From positions 1-64,000 of the forward strand of contig QWHC01000019.1 in assembly GCA_021404685.1 (NCBI GenBank): 64,000 bases of DNA, read 5' to 3'. Of the stretch, positions 35,061 through 44,632 are shown piece after piece. The first letter of the stretch is position 1; every line of letters starts with the position of its first letter. The notes under the pieces were generated by a model. The model did not search any database and was not told the origin of the DNA. It saw only the letters and a list, made by a program, of their open reading frames with translations. Source of the stretch: Chloroflexi bacterium CFX4. GTDB lineage: Bacteria; Chloroflexota; Anaerolineae; Aggregatilineales; UBA2796. A program made the position numbers and the translations under genes.

Positions 35061-35678
35061 TTACTTGGCAGCCGCATAGAGCGCGGCAACAGCGCTCCAG
35101 TTGACCACATTCCACCAAGCGTCAATGTAGTCTGGGCGGCGATTCTGATACTTGAGGTAGTAGGCGTGTTCCCAGACATCCAAGCCCAAGATCGGCACGA
35201 CGTTCGGATTATCCATCACCGGGTTATCCTGATTGGGTGTGGAGACGATTTTCAGCGCGCCGCCATCCACAATCAGCCATGCCCAGCCCGAACCAAAGCG
35301 CCCAACTGCCGCTTTCTTGAACTCCGCCTTGAAGGCATCAAAACTGCCGAAGGTGGCGTCAATGGCGGCTGCCAGATCGCCGCTTGGCGCGCCACCAGCG
35401 TTTGCCGCCATCAGATTCCAGAACATAGTGTGGTTCACATGCCCGCCGGCATTGTTGCGGACTGCCTGACGGACTGCCTCTGGCACCGATGCCAAATCCT
35501 TGATGATCTGTTCGGCGGTCATCTCGAAGAACTGCGGATGTGCCTCTAGGGCGGCGTTCAGATTGTTCACATAGGCAGCGTGGTGCTTGCCGTGATGGAT
35601 TTGCATGGTTTGTGCGTCAATGTGCGGCTCAAGCGTTTCCGCCGCATAGGGCAGCGGCGCTAACTCAAACTTTGGCAT
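35061..35678 (-). CDS. sodA: Superoxide dismutase, Mn/Fe type
   Basis: Cytoplasmic enzyme of 205 residues converting superoxide to oxygen and peroxide. Metal ligands are visible: His28 in [14 protein letters not shown], the His in [10 protein letters not shown], and Asp and His in [22 protein letters not shown] and the DVWEHAYY form fit the Mn or cambialistic type better than strict Fe. AGGAGT lies just upstream of the ATG at 35678. It shows the organism meets oxygen although it also carries an oxygen-sensitive ferredoxin oxidoreductase further on. Confidence 0.97.
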   Translation of the reverse strand: MPKFELAPLPYAAETLEPHIDAQTMQIHHGKHHAAYVNNLNAALEAHPQFFEMTAEQIIKDLASVPEAVRQAVRNNAGGHVNHTMFWNLMAANAGGAPSGDLAAAIDATFGSFDAFKAEFKKAAVGRFGSGWAWLIVDGGALKIVSTPNQDNPVMDNPNVVPILGLDVWEHAYYLKYQNRRPDYIDAWWNVVNWSAVAALYAAAK

Positions 35679-35818
35679 TGTGTGTTACTCCTGTTGTGGA
35701 AAAAAGGCACAAGGGACGCAGGCGTTTGCGTGTTGCTAGGCAGTAGTGGTAGGATCACGCCTGCACTCTCTAGACGAATCTAATCTAATCTGTGCATTTT
35801 CGCCAATCTCTGAGCGTT

Positions 35819-36784
35819 ATGAGGCTTGAATTCGCTGTGAAAATTGTCACATGGCGTCCCTATGCGGCACTTGCCATCGGTTTGTTGGCTGCCTCGTCGT
35901 CCTCCATCCTGATCCGCTACGCGCAGACCGAGGGCGCACCCTCTTTGCTGATTGCAGCATGGCGCGTCGCCGTGGCAGTCCTAATCCTGACGCCGTTCGT
36001 GTGGGCGCGCCACAGCGCGGAACTTCGAGCGCTTAAGCCCAGCGAGATCGGCTTAGCGATGCTCTCAGGGCTCTTCCTCGCCGTCCATTTCGGCACGTGG
36101 ATCACCTCGTTGGAATACACTTCCGTGCTGATCAGCGCGACGTTGGTCACCACCAATCCGCTGATTGTGGCGCTGCTCACGCCGCTGCTGCTCCGTGAAA
36201 AGCTGAGCCGCCAAACCATCGGCGCGATTGTGTTGGCAATCGTGGGCGGCGTGATCATCAGCACCGCCGGTGGCGCCGGCACTGCGCCGCGCCAAGAAGC
36301 ACCGCTGCTCGGCGTGCTGCTCTCGTTTCTAGGTGCGGTGGCAGTGGCAGTCTACTATATCATTGGGCGCAAACTGCGCGCCACGCTCAAGGCGCTGCCT
36401 TATATTTGGCTGGTTTATGGCAGCGCAGCACTCACCCTGATTGTTGTGCTGCCGCTGACAGGGCAAAGCGGCGTGCTTGCCGATCTGCCGCTTGGCGCCT
36501 TCTTCTGGATGACGCTGGTCGCAATCTTTCCGCAGTTGATCGGACATTCGCTCTTTAACTTTGCGCTAGGCTATCTCTCGGCTGCCTTTGTGAGCCTGAT
36601 CATCTTGGGCGAGCCGATCCTGAGTGCCGTTTTTGCCGTCTTTTTGCTGAACGAACTGCCGCAACCGCTGCAATTGGTTGGCAGTGCCGTGATTTTGGTG
36701 GCACTCTTCATTGCCAGCCGCGCCGAAGCGCGTGCCATGCGCCCAAAGGTGGCTGAGCCTGAGCAAGTGCTGGTGGTAGATTGA
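35819..36784 (+). CDS. EamA/DMT family transporter
   Basis: Ten-helix membrane protein of about 321 residues with two EamA repeats, the drug/metabolite exporter fold (RhaT/YdcZ-like). First repeat starts PYAALAIGLLAASSSSILIRYAQ; second, LLGVLLSFLGAVAVAVYYIIGR. LGEPILSAVFAVFLLNE is the conserved end of the second repeat. ATG at 35819 was chosen; an in-frame GTG at 35792 is an alternative. Substrate unknown. The GNAT gene begins 9 bases after its stop, so it may head an operon through 39385. Confidence 0.92.
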   Translation: MRLEFAVKIVTWRPYAALAIGLLAASSSSILIRYAQTEGAPSLLIAAWRVAVAVLILTPFVWARHSAELRALKPSEIGLAMLSGLFLAVHFGTWITSLEYTSVLISATLVTTNPLIVALLTPLLLREKLSRQTIGAIVLAIVGGVIISTAGGAGTAPRQEAPLLGVLLSFLGAVAVAVYYIIGRKLRATLKALPYIWLVYGSAALTLIVVLPLTGQSGVLADLPLGAFFWMTLVAIFPQLIGHSLFNFALGYLSAAFVSLIILGEPILSAVFAVFLLNELPQPLQLVGSAVILVALFIASRAEARAMRPKVAEPEQVLVVD

Positions 36785-36792
36785 GAGATACC

Positions 36793-37332
36793 ATGCTGAT
36801 TCGTCCTGCACGGTTGGAAGATGCCCGCGCCATTGGCATTGTGCATTTGGATACATGGCACACCACCTATGGACGGCTGGTGCCGGAAGGCTTCCTCGAC
36901 CAGTTCAACTATGAGGAACGCGAGCGCTCTTGGCAAATGCGCCTTAGCGACACATACTCGCCGCATTATATCTACGTTGCAGAAGATGACGGGCAGATCG
37001 TCGGCTTTGCCTATGGCGGCAATTCACGCACCAACGACGCGCCCTACACCGCCGAAATTTACGCGCTCTACGTGCGGGAGAGCCACCAACGGCGCGGCAT
37101 TGGTAGGCGACTGCTGGTGCCTGTGGCGCGCCATTTTGTGGCAGGCGGACACACACATATGCTGATCTGGGTGCTGAGCGATAACTTGCGGGCACGTGCA
37201 TTCTATGAGGCGATGGGCGGTGTGTGGCTGCGCGAAAAGCTGATCAACTTTGGCAATAACTTGCCCGAATCAGCCTATGGATATGTGATCGCCGATTTTC
37301 TGGCGCGCTTTGGGCAAGCTGAAGCAGACTGA
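36793..37332 (+). CDS. GNAT family N-acetyltransferase
   Basis: 179 residues with the full GNAT fold. Opening LIRPARLEDARAIGIVHLDTW, central IVGFAYGG, and the acetyl-CoA pyrophosphate loop RESHQRRGIGRRLL (R/Q-x-x-G-x-G) followed by LSDNLRARAFYEAMGG. Acceptor unknown. GAGA lies 6 bases before the ATG at 36793; a TTG at 36781 overlaps the upstream stop and is less likely. It sits between a transporter and a CpaF-like ATPase. Confidence 0.92.
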   Translation: MLIRPARLEDARAIGIVHLDTWHTTYGRLVPEGFLDQFNYEERERSWQMRLSDTYSPHYIYVAEDDGQIVGFAYGGNSRTNDAPYTAEIYALYVRESHQRRGIGRRLLVPVARHFVAGGHTHMLIWVLSDNLRARAFYEAMGGVWLREKLINFGNNLPESAYGYVIADFLARFGQAEAD

Positions 37333-37341
37333 GGGATAGCC

Positions 37342-38538
37342 ATGCCAAGCCGTTTTGATGACCTGCCCGAACAGCCGCCCGAACCAACGCCTGATCTGCT
37401 CAGTGCGCGTGGTGTCTCGTTGGCAGGCCTGCTGGAGCGCGTGACCGAGCAGTTCGCCGCCGAAACTGAGGCGCGCCCTGATATTCTGCTGGAAGCTGAC
37501 GCTGCCGAACGCCGCCGCATCCTCGTCGAGATTGTCGAGTATGTGCTGACGGTGGAAGGTATTCGCCTTTCGCGTGAGGATCGCCTGCGCGTCATCGAGG
37601 CTGCCTATAACGACCTGTTCTTACTGGGTGTGCTGCATCCGCTGCTGACTGATCCGTCCGTCAACGAGGTTGAGATCGCAGCCTATGATCGCATCTATGC
37701 GCGGCGCGGCGGCGAGAAAGCACTCACCAGCCTTCACTTTGAGGACAGCTCGCAGTTTGAGCGCGTGCTGCGCCGTGCGCTGCTTGCTTCCGATGTGGCA
37801 CTCTACGGCGGCGAGGCGCTGATCGAGGTCGGCGTGCGCTTGGCAGAACGTCCTGCACGGCTGACGATCACCACGCCGCCAATCAGCCAGACCTTGCAGG
37901 CAAGCATTCGCCTGCACGCTGCACAGCCACTCAGCCTTGATGACCTGATCGGCACGGCACTGCTAAGCGCTGAACAAGCAGCGCACCTGAAGCGGCTTAT
38001 CAGTGAACGGCGCGGCATTATGCTGGCGGGCGATGTGGACAGCGGCAAAACGACGTTGCTACAGGCGCTCTTGCCGTTGATCGCAGAACAGGGCGGCACG
38101 CACGCCGCCGCGCAGCGCGCCGCAGAGCTTAGCTTGCCCACAGGAATCCTGAATGCGGAAGGCGGCACCTTTGCCGCACAGCTCAGTGCGGCGCGCCAAC
38201 AGGTTGGCGAGAGCGGTGGCTGGCTGGTTGCCGATGAAATCCGCTTTGATGAGTCTGAGGCAATGTGGGATGCCTTGGCAAGCGGGCTGGGCGACCGTGC
38301 GCCGCGCCTGTTGTGGGCATTCCGTGCTGCCACTGATCCGCTACGGCTGCGGACTGCCTTCGGCATGGCGGTGCGGCGTGCTGTGCCAAGCATTGATCAA
38401 GCAGTGATTCACAGCGGCTTGTTGGATCGCTTGCCGAGTGTGGTGCTGATGGCACGCCGTTCAGGCAGACCGCAAGTGGTGCGCCTTGCAGTCTGGCAGA
38501 TGGACGGCGAAACACTCAGCTTAGCCGAACTGACATGA
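37342..38538 (+). CDS. CpaF/VirB11-like secretion ATPase, solitary
   Basis: 398 residues. The N-terminal domain has LLTDPSVNEVEI, the CpaF-type segment before the ATPase core, and the Walker A motif AGDVDSGKTTLL (229-240). LVADEIRFDESEAMWDALASG corresponds to the Walker B/His-box area but is diverged (Asp-Glu instead of Gly-Glu-x-Arg). These ATPases power type IV pili or type II/IV secretion, yet no inner-membrane TadB/C, pilin or peptidase genes lie nearby. It starts 9 bases after the GNAT stop and the next gene follows within 7 bases. Confidence 0.85.
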   Translation: MPSRFDDLPEQPPEPTPDLLSARGVSLAGLLERVTEQFAAETEARPDILLEADAAERRRILVEIVEYVLTVEGIRLSREDRLRVIEAAYNDLFLLGVLHPLLTDPSVNEVEIAAYDRIYARRGGEKALTSLHFEDSSQFERVLRRALLASDVALYGGEALIEVGVRLAERPARLTITTPPISQTLQASIRLHAAQPLSLDDLIGTALLSAEQAAHLKRLISERRGIMLAGDVDSGKTTLLQALLPLIAEQGGTHAAAQRAAELSLPTGILNAEGGTFAAQLSAARQQVGESGGWLVADEIRFDESEAMWDALASGLGDRAPRLLWAFRAATDPLRLRTAFGMAVRRAVPSIDQAVIHSGLLDRLPSVVLMARRSGRPQVVRLAVWQMDGETLSLAELT

Positions 38539-38545
38539 AGTGATT

Positions 38546-39385
38546 ATGGCAAAGAAAAGCACGGCAAAAACGCAGACTGGCACACAGAGCGCCCTCATTA
38601 CAACAACTGGCAGCGCACCCGCCCTTATCCCCATTGATCCCGATCCGCAATCGGCATTCGTGCTGCACCCTGAATATGATCTGGTGGAAGGTAAGGCGCA
38701 CAGCCACATCGCGCACCGCACACATCTTTATATCGCGCTGGCTGCCGTGATTGTTTGCCTGCTCTCGCTGTGGTTGGCAGTGCGCCAAGCAGAGGCGAAC
38801 GCTGCCCTCGATGCCCGCAGCGGACGCGCCCCTGCTGAGGTGATTGACCGCCGTTTTGAGGAAGGCAACCGCGATATTCACCGTCGTTGGTTCATCACCT
38901 ATCGCTTTGGGCTGCCCGACGGGCGCACCTTCAGCCGAGAAGTGAGCGTGGATGCCGCCGAATACGATTTCTATTTTGTGGGCAGCCGCCTTGTCATCAA
39001 GTTTTTGCCCGATCAGCCTGAACTGAACACGCTGCTTGAGCGCCGCCTTGAGGCGGTTGAGGCAGACTTGCTGTGGTTCATGGTGATTGTGCCGCCCTTG
39101 TTGGCGTTGCCTGTGCTGCTGTGGGCATTGGCGCAAAATATCTTGCTGACGCAGTATGAGCGGCGCGGCGTTGTGGTGCGTGGCGAGGTGGTGGAATGTT
39201 TTGGGGAAGAGCGCGCCTCGCATTATTACGTGCGGTTGCGCTATCAATTCTTGCTGCCTGATCTGAAGATCAGGCGTGGCACGGCGCATTATATGCGCGA
39301 CGATCTGCGTGGCGCAAAACTTCCTGAAAAAGGCACGCAGATCGCCGTCTTATATCTAAATGATTGGTTCTATCGCTTGCTCTAA
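38546..39385 (+). CDS. Membrane protein with two DUF3592-like segments
   Basis: About 279 residues. A polar N-terminal region (about 1-60) is followed by a helix (YIALAAVIVCLLSLWLAV), a soluble beta segment typical of DUF3592 (APAEVIDRRFEEGN, FITYRFGLPDGRTFSREVSV, LVIKFLPDQPEL), a second hydrophobic hairpin (LWFMVIVPPLLALPVLLWAL), and a second similar beta segment (VVRGEVVECFGEERASHYYVRLRYQF, IAVLYLNDW). Function unknown. ATG at 38546; GTG at 38540 also fits. Same operon as the CpaF-like gene. Confidence 0.8.
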   Translation: MAKKSTAKTQTGTQSALITTTGSAPALIPIDPDPQSAFVLHPEYDLVEGKAHSHIAHRTHLYIALAAVIVCLLSLWLAVRQAEANAALDARSGRAPAEVIDRRFEEGNRDIHRRWFITYRFGLPDGRTFSREVSVDAAEYDFYFVGSRLVIKFLPDQPELNTLLERRLEAVEADLLWFMVIVPPLLALPVLLWALAQNILLTQYERRGVVVRGEVVECFGEERASHYYVRLRYQFLLPDLKIRRGTAHYMRDDLRGAKLPEKGTQIAVLYLNDWFYRLL

Positions 39386-39401
39386 AGTGCGTTTTATGCT
39401 G

Positions 39402-39833
39402 TTAGCCCTCTGCCAGTGCCTTAAGTTTGGCAAGAGATTGCTTGGCGTTGTTCAAATTCATCTGATGCACGGCTGGCTCTGCCAGTTTGCCCAACACGCC
39501 GCCGCTCATGCTGTAGTCCATCGTCATCGTCAGCGTCACTGCGTTCCCTGCGCCAGCGATTGACCAGTTTTGTGTGCCGTTCACCACGCCTTCCAGCGCG
39601 TAGTGAATGGTGCTGCCGGCTTCGGATGCCGTCACCGTTTGTGTTGCCTTTAGCTCTATGCCCAACACCTTGTAGTTGCCCGCAATTTTCGAGCCAACCG
39701 CAGGGTAATCGGGCGTTGCCTCAAGGGTATCAATGCCGACAAACCACTTCAGGATCGAGTCCGGCGTCGTGAGTAGTGACCAAACTGCCGCAGGTGTGGC
39801 GTTGATTGAAACGCTCTCGCTGATGTGCTGCAT
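39402..39833 (-). CDS. SRPBCC family protein
   Basis: 143 residues of the START/Bet v1-like hydrophobic-pocket fold. It opens SVSINATPAAVWSLLTTPDSILKWF, which is typical, and has VGSKIAGNYKVLG and TQTVTASEAGSTIHYALEG strands and a long C-terminal helix. GGGAGGAA sits 7 bases before the ATG at 39833, which is why that start was preferred to 39881. Ligand unknown. It ends 17 bases from the convergent DUF3592-like gene. Confidence 0.88.
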   Translation of the reverse strand: MQHISESVSINATPAAVWSLLTTPDSILKWFVGIDTLEATPDYPAVGSKIAGNYKVLGIELKATQTVTASEAGSTIHYALEGVVNGTQNWSIAGAGNAVTLTMTMDYSMSGGVLGKLAEPAVHQMNLNNAKQSLAKLKALAEG

Positions 39834-39967
39834 GGGTTGTTCCTCCCTTTTTGCAAGCCTTCGCAAACCACAGTCTAACACGAATTGGTGTGCCGCTCAA
39901 TCGCCGCGATGGGCTAAAAGACCGATGGGCGGAGAATTTCCGCCCACCGCCGTTAGGTGTGATTGCT

Positions 39968-41128
39968 TTAGCGCACTTGGGCAGGGCGCGGCGCAAGGCG
40001 CACCGTCACTTGAATGGTCTCGCCATCGCGCAGAATGGTGAGCGTCACCTCATCGCCGGGCTTGGTGCGCGTGAACAGGTAGCCGAGCAAATCCTCAAAG
40101 ACCTTGATCTTCATGCCGTCAATCTCGGTGATGATATCGCCGCCAACTGGCACAGGTTCGCCATCAATGCTCTGTTCACGGGTTGCACCGCGCAAGCCTG
40201 CCGTTGAGGCAGGTCCGCCCGTCACAACGCTGTTGACCAAGACACCGGTCAAGCGGAAATCCAAGCCGAGTGCTTCCGCAATATTTGAAGTCAGTGTCGT
40301 CCCTGTGATGCCGAGATAAGAATGCTCAACCTTACCAGTCGCAATCAGTTGATCTGCCATCAACTTAACGATGTTGCTTGGCACGGCAAAACCAATGCCT
40401 GCTGATTGCTCTACATTGCTGCGAATGGCAGTGTTGACGCCGATCACTTCGCCGCGATTGTTGAGCAGCGGACCGCCACTGTTGCCGGGATTAATGGCTG
40501 CATCCGTCTGGATGATCTGCGGAATGCTGAACTGCTGCTGGCGCAGCGAACGCCCAATGGCACTGACGATGCCTTGCGTCATGGTGTTGTTCAGCCCAAA
40601 GGGATTGCCCATCGCAATGGCGCGCTCACCGACGCGCACTTGATCCGAATCCGCCAAAGTGAGCGGTGTTAGCTCCGCGATTTGGGTTGGATCCACCTTC
40701 ACCACAGCAATATCGGCATCGGGTGCGGTGCCAACGATGGTAGCGGGCAAGCGCAAGCCATCAGAGAAGATAACTGTGACGCGATCCGCTTGCTCAATTA
40801 CATGGTTATTAGTGACGATATGCCCTTCGTTATCGTAGAGAAAGCCCGATCCTTGCGCGATGCGGAAGCGTGGTTCGGTTGGCAGGTTTGGGTCTACAAA
40901 GGGCATCAGGCTTCGCATCTGAGCATCAGCCGGCACGCGCACTTCGAGCGCCACCACGGAAGGGCTAGCTTGTGTGTAGATACGCTGAAGCAGGCTGGTC
41001 TCATCATCCACAAAGTCCTGCCCTTGCACACGGGCAGGTGCGCTTGAGAAAATGCTGCCAAGCATTACACCAAAGATCAGCGTAACGATGATCAGCGCAG
41101 AAAGTCCTGCGCGGCTAAGACGTAACAT
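39968..41128 (-). CDS. HtrA/DegP-like serine protease
   Basis: 386 residues: N-terminal membrane anchor (SALIIVTLIFGVMLGSIF), trypsin-like protease and one C-terminal PDZ domain. Catalytic triad: His109 in VTNNHVIE, Asp139 in APDADIAVVKVD, Ser217 in NPGNSGGPL. The PDZ (about 285-375) contains ITEIDGMKIKVFEDLLGYL. Faces the outside of the membrane, where it degrades or refolds damaged proteins; its anchor fits HtrA of monoderm-like or anchored types. Confidence 0.95.
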   Translation of the reverse strand: MLRLSRAGLSALIIVTLIFGVMLGSIFSSAPARVQGQDFVDDETSLLQRIYTQASPSVVALEVRVPADAQMRSLMPFVDPNLPTEPRFRIAQGSGFLYDNEGHIVTNNHVIEQADRVTVIFSDGLRLPATIVGTAPDADIAVVKVDPTQIAELTPLTLADSDQVRVGERAIAMGNPFGLNNTMTQGIVSAIGRSLRQQQFSIPQIIQTDAAINPGNSGGPLLNNRGEVIGVNTAIRSNVEQSAGIGFAVPSNIVKLMADQLIATGKVEHSYLGITGTTLTSNIAEALGLDFRLTGVLVNSVVTGGPASTAGLRGATREQSIDGEPVPVGGDIITEIDGMKIKVFEDLLGYLFTRTKPGDEVTLTILRDGETIQVTVRLAPRPAQVR

Positions 41129-41243
41129 AGGGTTTATGACTCACTTCCACTTGTGTTGTTTCTTACCCAAAGCGTAGCACAGTCTTGTTCAAACGACGTT
41201 AGAATTCTCTGAGTCATTTGTGAAGGTCTTGTGTAGAAGCAGT

Positions 41244-43796
41244 TCAAAAGGCTGACTTGTCGGTTGGTGTGCCAAGCGTGCCACCCATGCCCCAGCCAGC
41301 GCCGATCTCGCGGCTGAGCGTCAGGCTTTCTTGAAAAAGCAGGCGCGCCTTGCTATCTTCGCCGACCTCAAAGGCGACGTTGCCCAAGCCGTTCAGGGCG
41401 TGTGCCGCGCCGCGCTTATCGCCCATGCTGCGGAATAAGGTCAGGCTCTCTTGATAGCGCTCTTCCGCTGCTTGGTAGCGCTCTAGGGCATAGTCAATAT
41501 CGCCCAAACGCAGCAAGGCAAGTGCTGTGCCATTTGCGTCATCCAGCGCACGGCAGATCACCAAATTTTCTTCAAGGGCAGCTTGCGCCTCAGCATAGTT
41601 GCCTAGTCCCAGATGTGCTTCAGCCAATTGATGGCGCAGCGGCAACTGCTCCACAATCGGCGCGCTGGTGTGCTGCAACAAGCTAAGCGCACGCCCAAAA
41701 CGGTTCAGGGCGTCGCTATACAAGCCAATACGCAGGCTTTGTGCGCCTGCCAACACTGTGTAGCGTGCTTCTTGGGCGCCGTCGCCTGCCTGCATCCACA
41801 GGTAGGCAAGGCGCGCCGCCTGTGCCACCTGATTCGGATAGACCACCTCGACAGCTTGTGCCGCCACACGGTGCAAATGGCGCAAGGCAGCCTCGCTAAG
41901 TTCGGCAAGGGCGCCAACGCGTAGCTTATCATGGACAAAATGCCACGCTTCATCCACCACTTCCAGCACGGCAGCATCCGCGCAGCGCAGCAGCCACGCC
42001 TCAAGATCGGTGATGTCAAACTCGCGTGCAACATACGCCAAAAGGGCGATATCCAGCGTCCGACCATCCACCGCCACCAATTGGAGCAGTGGTCTATCAG
42101 TCGGTGCGAGGCGGCTAAGGCGGCGCTGCACAAGGCGGCGAATGCCACCGGCGAAAACGCTGCGTGGCAGTGTGGTACGCCCAATATTGCTAAGCTGACC
42201 GGCTTCCTCTGCTAGGGCGCGCACCACTTCGATTAGGAAGAAGACGTTACCCTCCGTCTCGCGCTGGAGCAAGTCTAGGACGGGCGGTGTCTCGCCGGCA
42301 GCACCAAGCATAGCTGCGCTCAGCTTTGCAATTGCCTCGTCCGAAAGGCGCTCTAAGGGCAAGTGCTGCATGTGTGGCAGTTGATCAGGCAGATCGGGCG
42401 TTTCGTCGTTACGGTAGCTACCCACAATCAAAAGCGGTAAGGTGTGGGCAAGTTCGGTCAGGTGTGCCAGCAGGGCAAGGCTTTCCTCGCCTGCCCATTG
42501 CAAATCTTCCACAATCAGCAATAGCGGCTGTACTTGGCGACGAATGAGCGATTCAAGGACGATTGGCATTTGGCGGCGCAGCGCAGCAACGTCATTGGCT
42601 GGGGAAACCGCTTGCCCAAGCAAAGTGCTGATGTCTGGCACAATCTCAGCCAGCAGGCTTGCCTCTGCCATGGGCAGATCGCCAGCTAACATCACCAACC
42701 AGCGCACAATGGCGCGCCACAGATGGTAAGCACTGCGCCCAACGCTGACCGCTTGCCCACGTGCCACAGCCGCACCGCCGACCAGCCCTGCAATCCGCAG
42801 TTCTTCTAACAAGCGAGACTTGCCCACGCCACTTTCGCCGCCAACCAGCCATGCGCTGCCAGTGCCGCGCAAGGCTGCCTCCAGTGCCTCAGAGAGCAGC
42901 GCAATCTCGGTTTCGCGCCCAACGAAGGGTGCTGACTGCAAAAAGCTCTCGCGTGTGGCGACGGTCTCCATCGGCAGTGCCTGATTAATGCTCTCGCTGA
43001 AGGCAGCAATGACAGCATTGGCATCGTGGTAACGCATTGCAGGGTCTTTTGCCAAAAGGCGTTGCAACACTTGGGCAACCTGTTCTTGCACATCGGTCAG
43101 GGCAAAATCAAGCGGCTTGTGCAGAATATCATCAATCAGGCGCGATGTGTCGTTGATATTATAGGGATGATGCCCCATAAACATTTCGTGCGCCAAAACG
43201 CCAACGGCATACAGATCAGTCGCTTCCGTCACCATGCCGCCGCGTAGAATCTCGGGCGCCATATAGGCAAGCGTCCCTACGGTTTGGGCAATCGGTCCGT
43301 AGTGTTCGCGGGTCGTTGCCAAGCCAAAATCCAGCACCTTCACTTGATCGCGCACCACCAAGACGTTGTTCGGCTTCAGATCGCGGTGTAGAATGCCACG
43401 CCGATGTAGGTAGGCAAGCGCCTGCAAGAACTGCACCAATAAGTTCACTTGCACAATCAGCGGGCGTTGATAACCTGCTTCAAGGATGTTTTGTGCGCCC
43501 TCTAGCAGCTCCATCGTGTAGTAGGGTTGCCGCTGGTGGAAGCCGTAATCCAACACATCGATGATGTGTGGATGCCGTAGGGTTGCCAGCAGCTTGAATT
43601 CATGGGCAAGGGCAAGGCGCAGGCTGTTCTCGAACGCGGAATCGTGCAAGGTGGCAGACTCGGCAGGTGCCAACACCTGTTTAAGCGCGACGACCTGCCC
43701 ACTCAGCCGATCAAAGGCACGGTAAACGCTGCCCATGCCACCACTGCCAAGCGGACTCAAAATTTGATAGCGTCTGCCGATCAGCGCACCATTCAT
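41244..43796 (-). CDS. Ser/Thr protein kinase with AAA ATPase and TPR domains
   Basis: About 850 residues in one chain. Kinase: GSGGMGSVY loop (17-25), VALKQ Lys, HRDLKPNNVLV, DFGLA, APE. Then an ORC/AAA-like NTPase with Walker A VGGESGVGKSRLLEEL and Walker B LLIVEDLQWAGEE, then TPR-like helices (GNYAEAQAALEENL, ERYQAAEERYQESL). ATG at 43796 has AAAGGA 9 bases upstream. This is a soluble signal integrator of the kind found in Chloroflexota and Actinobacteria. The TPR array stops soon after the last repeat (GTLGTPTDKSAF), shorter than I would expect, so the C-terminus may be eroded. Confidence 0.88.
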   Translation of the reverse strand: MNGALIGRRYQILSPLGSGGMGSVYRAFDRLSGQVVALKQVLAPAESATLHDSAFENSLRLALAHEFKLLATLRHPHIIDVLDYGFHQRQPYYTMELLEGAQNILEAGYQRPLIVQVNLLVQFLQALAYLHRRGILHRDLKPNNVLVVRDQVKVLDFGLATTREHYGPIAQTVGTLAYMAPEILRGGMVTEATDLYAVGVLAHEMFMGHHPYNINDTSRLIDDILHKPLDFALTDVQEQVAQVLQRLLAKDPAMRYHDANAVIAAFSESINQALPMETVATRESFLQSAPFVGRETEIALLSEALEAALRGTGSAWLVGGESGVGKSRLLEELRIAGLVGGAAVARGQAVSVGRSAYHLWRAIVRWLVMLAGDLPMAEASLLAEIVPDISTLLGQAVSPANDVAALRRQMPIVLESLIRRQVQPLLLIVEDLQWAGEESLALLAHLTELAHTLPLLIVGSYRNDETPDLPDQLPHMQHLPLERLSDEAIAKLSAAMLGAAGETPPVLDLLQRETEGNVFFLIEVVRALAEEAGQLSNIGRTTLPRSVFAGGIRRLVQRRLSRLAPTDRPLLQLVAVDGRTLDIALLAYVAREFDITDLEAWLLRCADAAVLEVVDEAWHFVHDKLRVGALAELSEAALRHLHRVAAQAVEVVYPNQVAQAARLAYLWMQAGDGAQEARYTVLAGAQSLRIGLYSDALNRFGRALSLLQHTSAPIVEQLPLRHQLAEAHLGLGNYAEAQAALEENLVICRALDDANGTALALLRLGDIDYALERYQAAEERYQESLTLFRSMGDKRGAAHALNGLGNVAFEVGEDSKARLLFQESLTLSREIGAGWGMGGTLGTPTDKSAF

Positions 43797-43892
43797 CACC
43801 AACGATCCTTTGGCGCACGCCGTGTCAATGCTGCCGTTTATGCTCTCAGAGTGTAGCACAAACTGCCTGCTTATGGTGATTTGCGTTTGGCG

Positions 43893-44630
43893 TTAGGCGA
43901 GGCTGATTTGCGCCCGAAGTTGTGAGGCGAGGCTGCCAAATTCAGGCGAATGCACCATCTCTAAATGGCGTGGGCGCGCCAACGGCACACTGATCTCTGT
44001 GTGCAGCCTGCCCGGACGCGCTGTCAGCACCACCACACGATCCGCCATAAAGATCGCCTCTGTAATGCTATGCGTCACCATCAGGATCGTCTTGCCGGTG
44101 TGCTGCCAAAGCTGGAGCAATTCAAGCTGCATGTGTTCGCGTGTCATGGCGTCCAGCGCGCCGAATGGCTCATCCATCAGCAGCACGGACGGATTCTGGA
44201 CAAGGGCGCGTCCGAGCGCGGCGCGTTGCGCCATACCGCCGGAAAGCTGGCTCGGATACACTTCAGCAAAGTCTGCCAAGCCGATTTGATGCAGCACACG
44301 CTCAGCCGTGGTGCGGCGTTCAGGGCGCGAGATGCCACGCAGGGCAAGCGGCAGTTCCACATTGGCGCGTGTGCTGAGGTAGGGCAGCAGGTTCGGCTGC
44401 TGAAAGAGGATGCCGATCTCGCGGCGCGGCGTATTGATAGGCGCGCCGTTCAAAGTGACGCGCCCACGGCTGGCGCCGATCAAACCGGCTGCAATCTTGA
44501 GCAAGGTCGTTTTGCCGCAGCCGCTCGGACCGACAAGGCAGACAAACGCACCATCTGGCACGTCAAAGCTAATGTTGGAGAGTGCCTCTAGCGTGCCAAA
44601 GCGCTGCGAAACTGCCTCAAAGCGCAACAT
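43893..44630 (-). CDS. ABC transporter ATPase of the riboflavin importer
   Basis: 245 residues, NitT/TauT/ThiZ-type ATPase. Walker A GPSGCGKTTLL, Q-loop LFQQPNLLP, signature LSGGMAQRAALGRAL, Walker B LLMDEPFGALD, H-loop VTHSITEA. It starts 2 bases after the binding-protein gene and completes the set ribX-ribY-ATPase, all under the FMN riboswitch. The specificity for riboflavin comes from the riboswitch, not from this subunit. Confidence 0.92.
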   Translation of the reverse strand: MLRFEAVSQRFGTLEALSNISFDVPDGAFVCLVGPSGCGKTTLLKIAAGLIGASRGRVTLNGAPINTPRREIGILFQQPNLLPYLSTRANVELPLALRGISRPERRTTAERVLHQIGLADFAEVYPSQLSGGMAQRAALGRALVQNPSVLLMDEPFGALDAMTREHMQLELLQLWQHTGKTILMVTHSITEAIFMADRVVVLTARPGRLHTEISVPLARPRHLEMVHSPEFGSLASQLRAQISLA

Positions 44631-44632
44631 AC

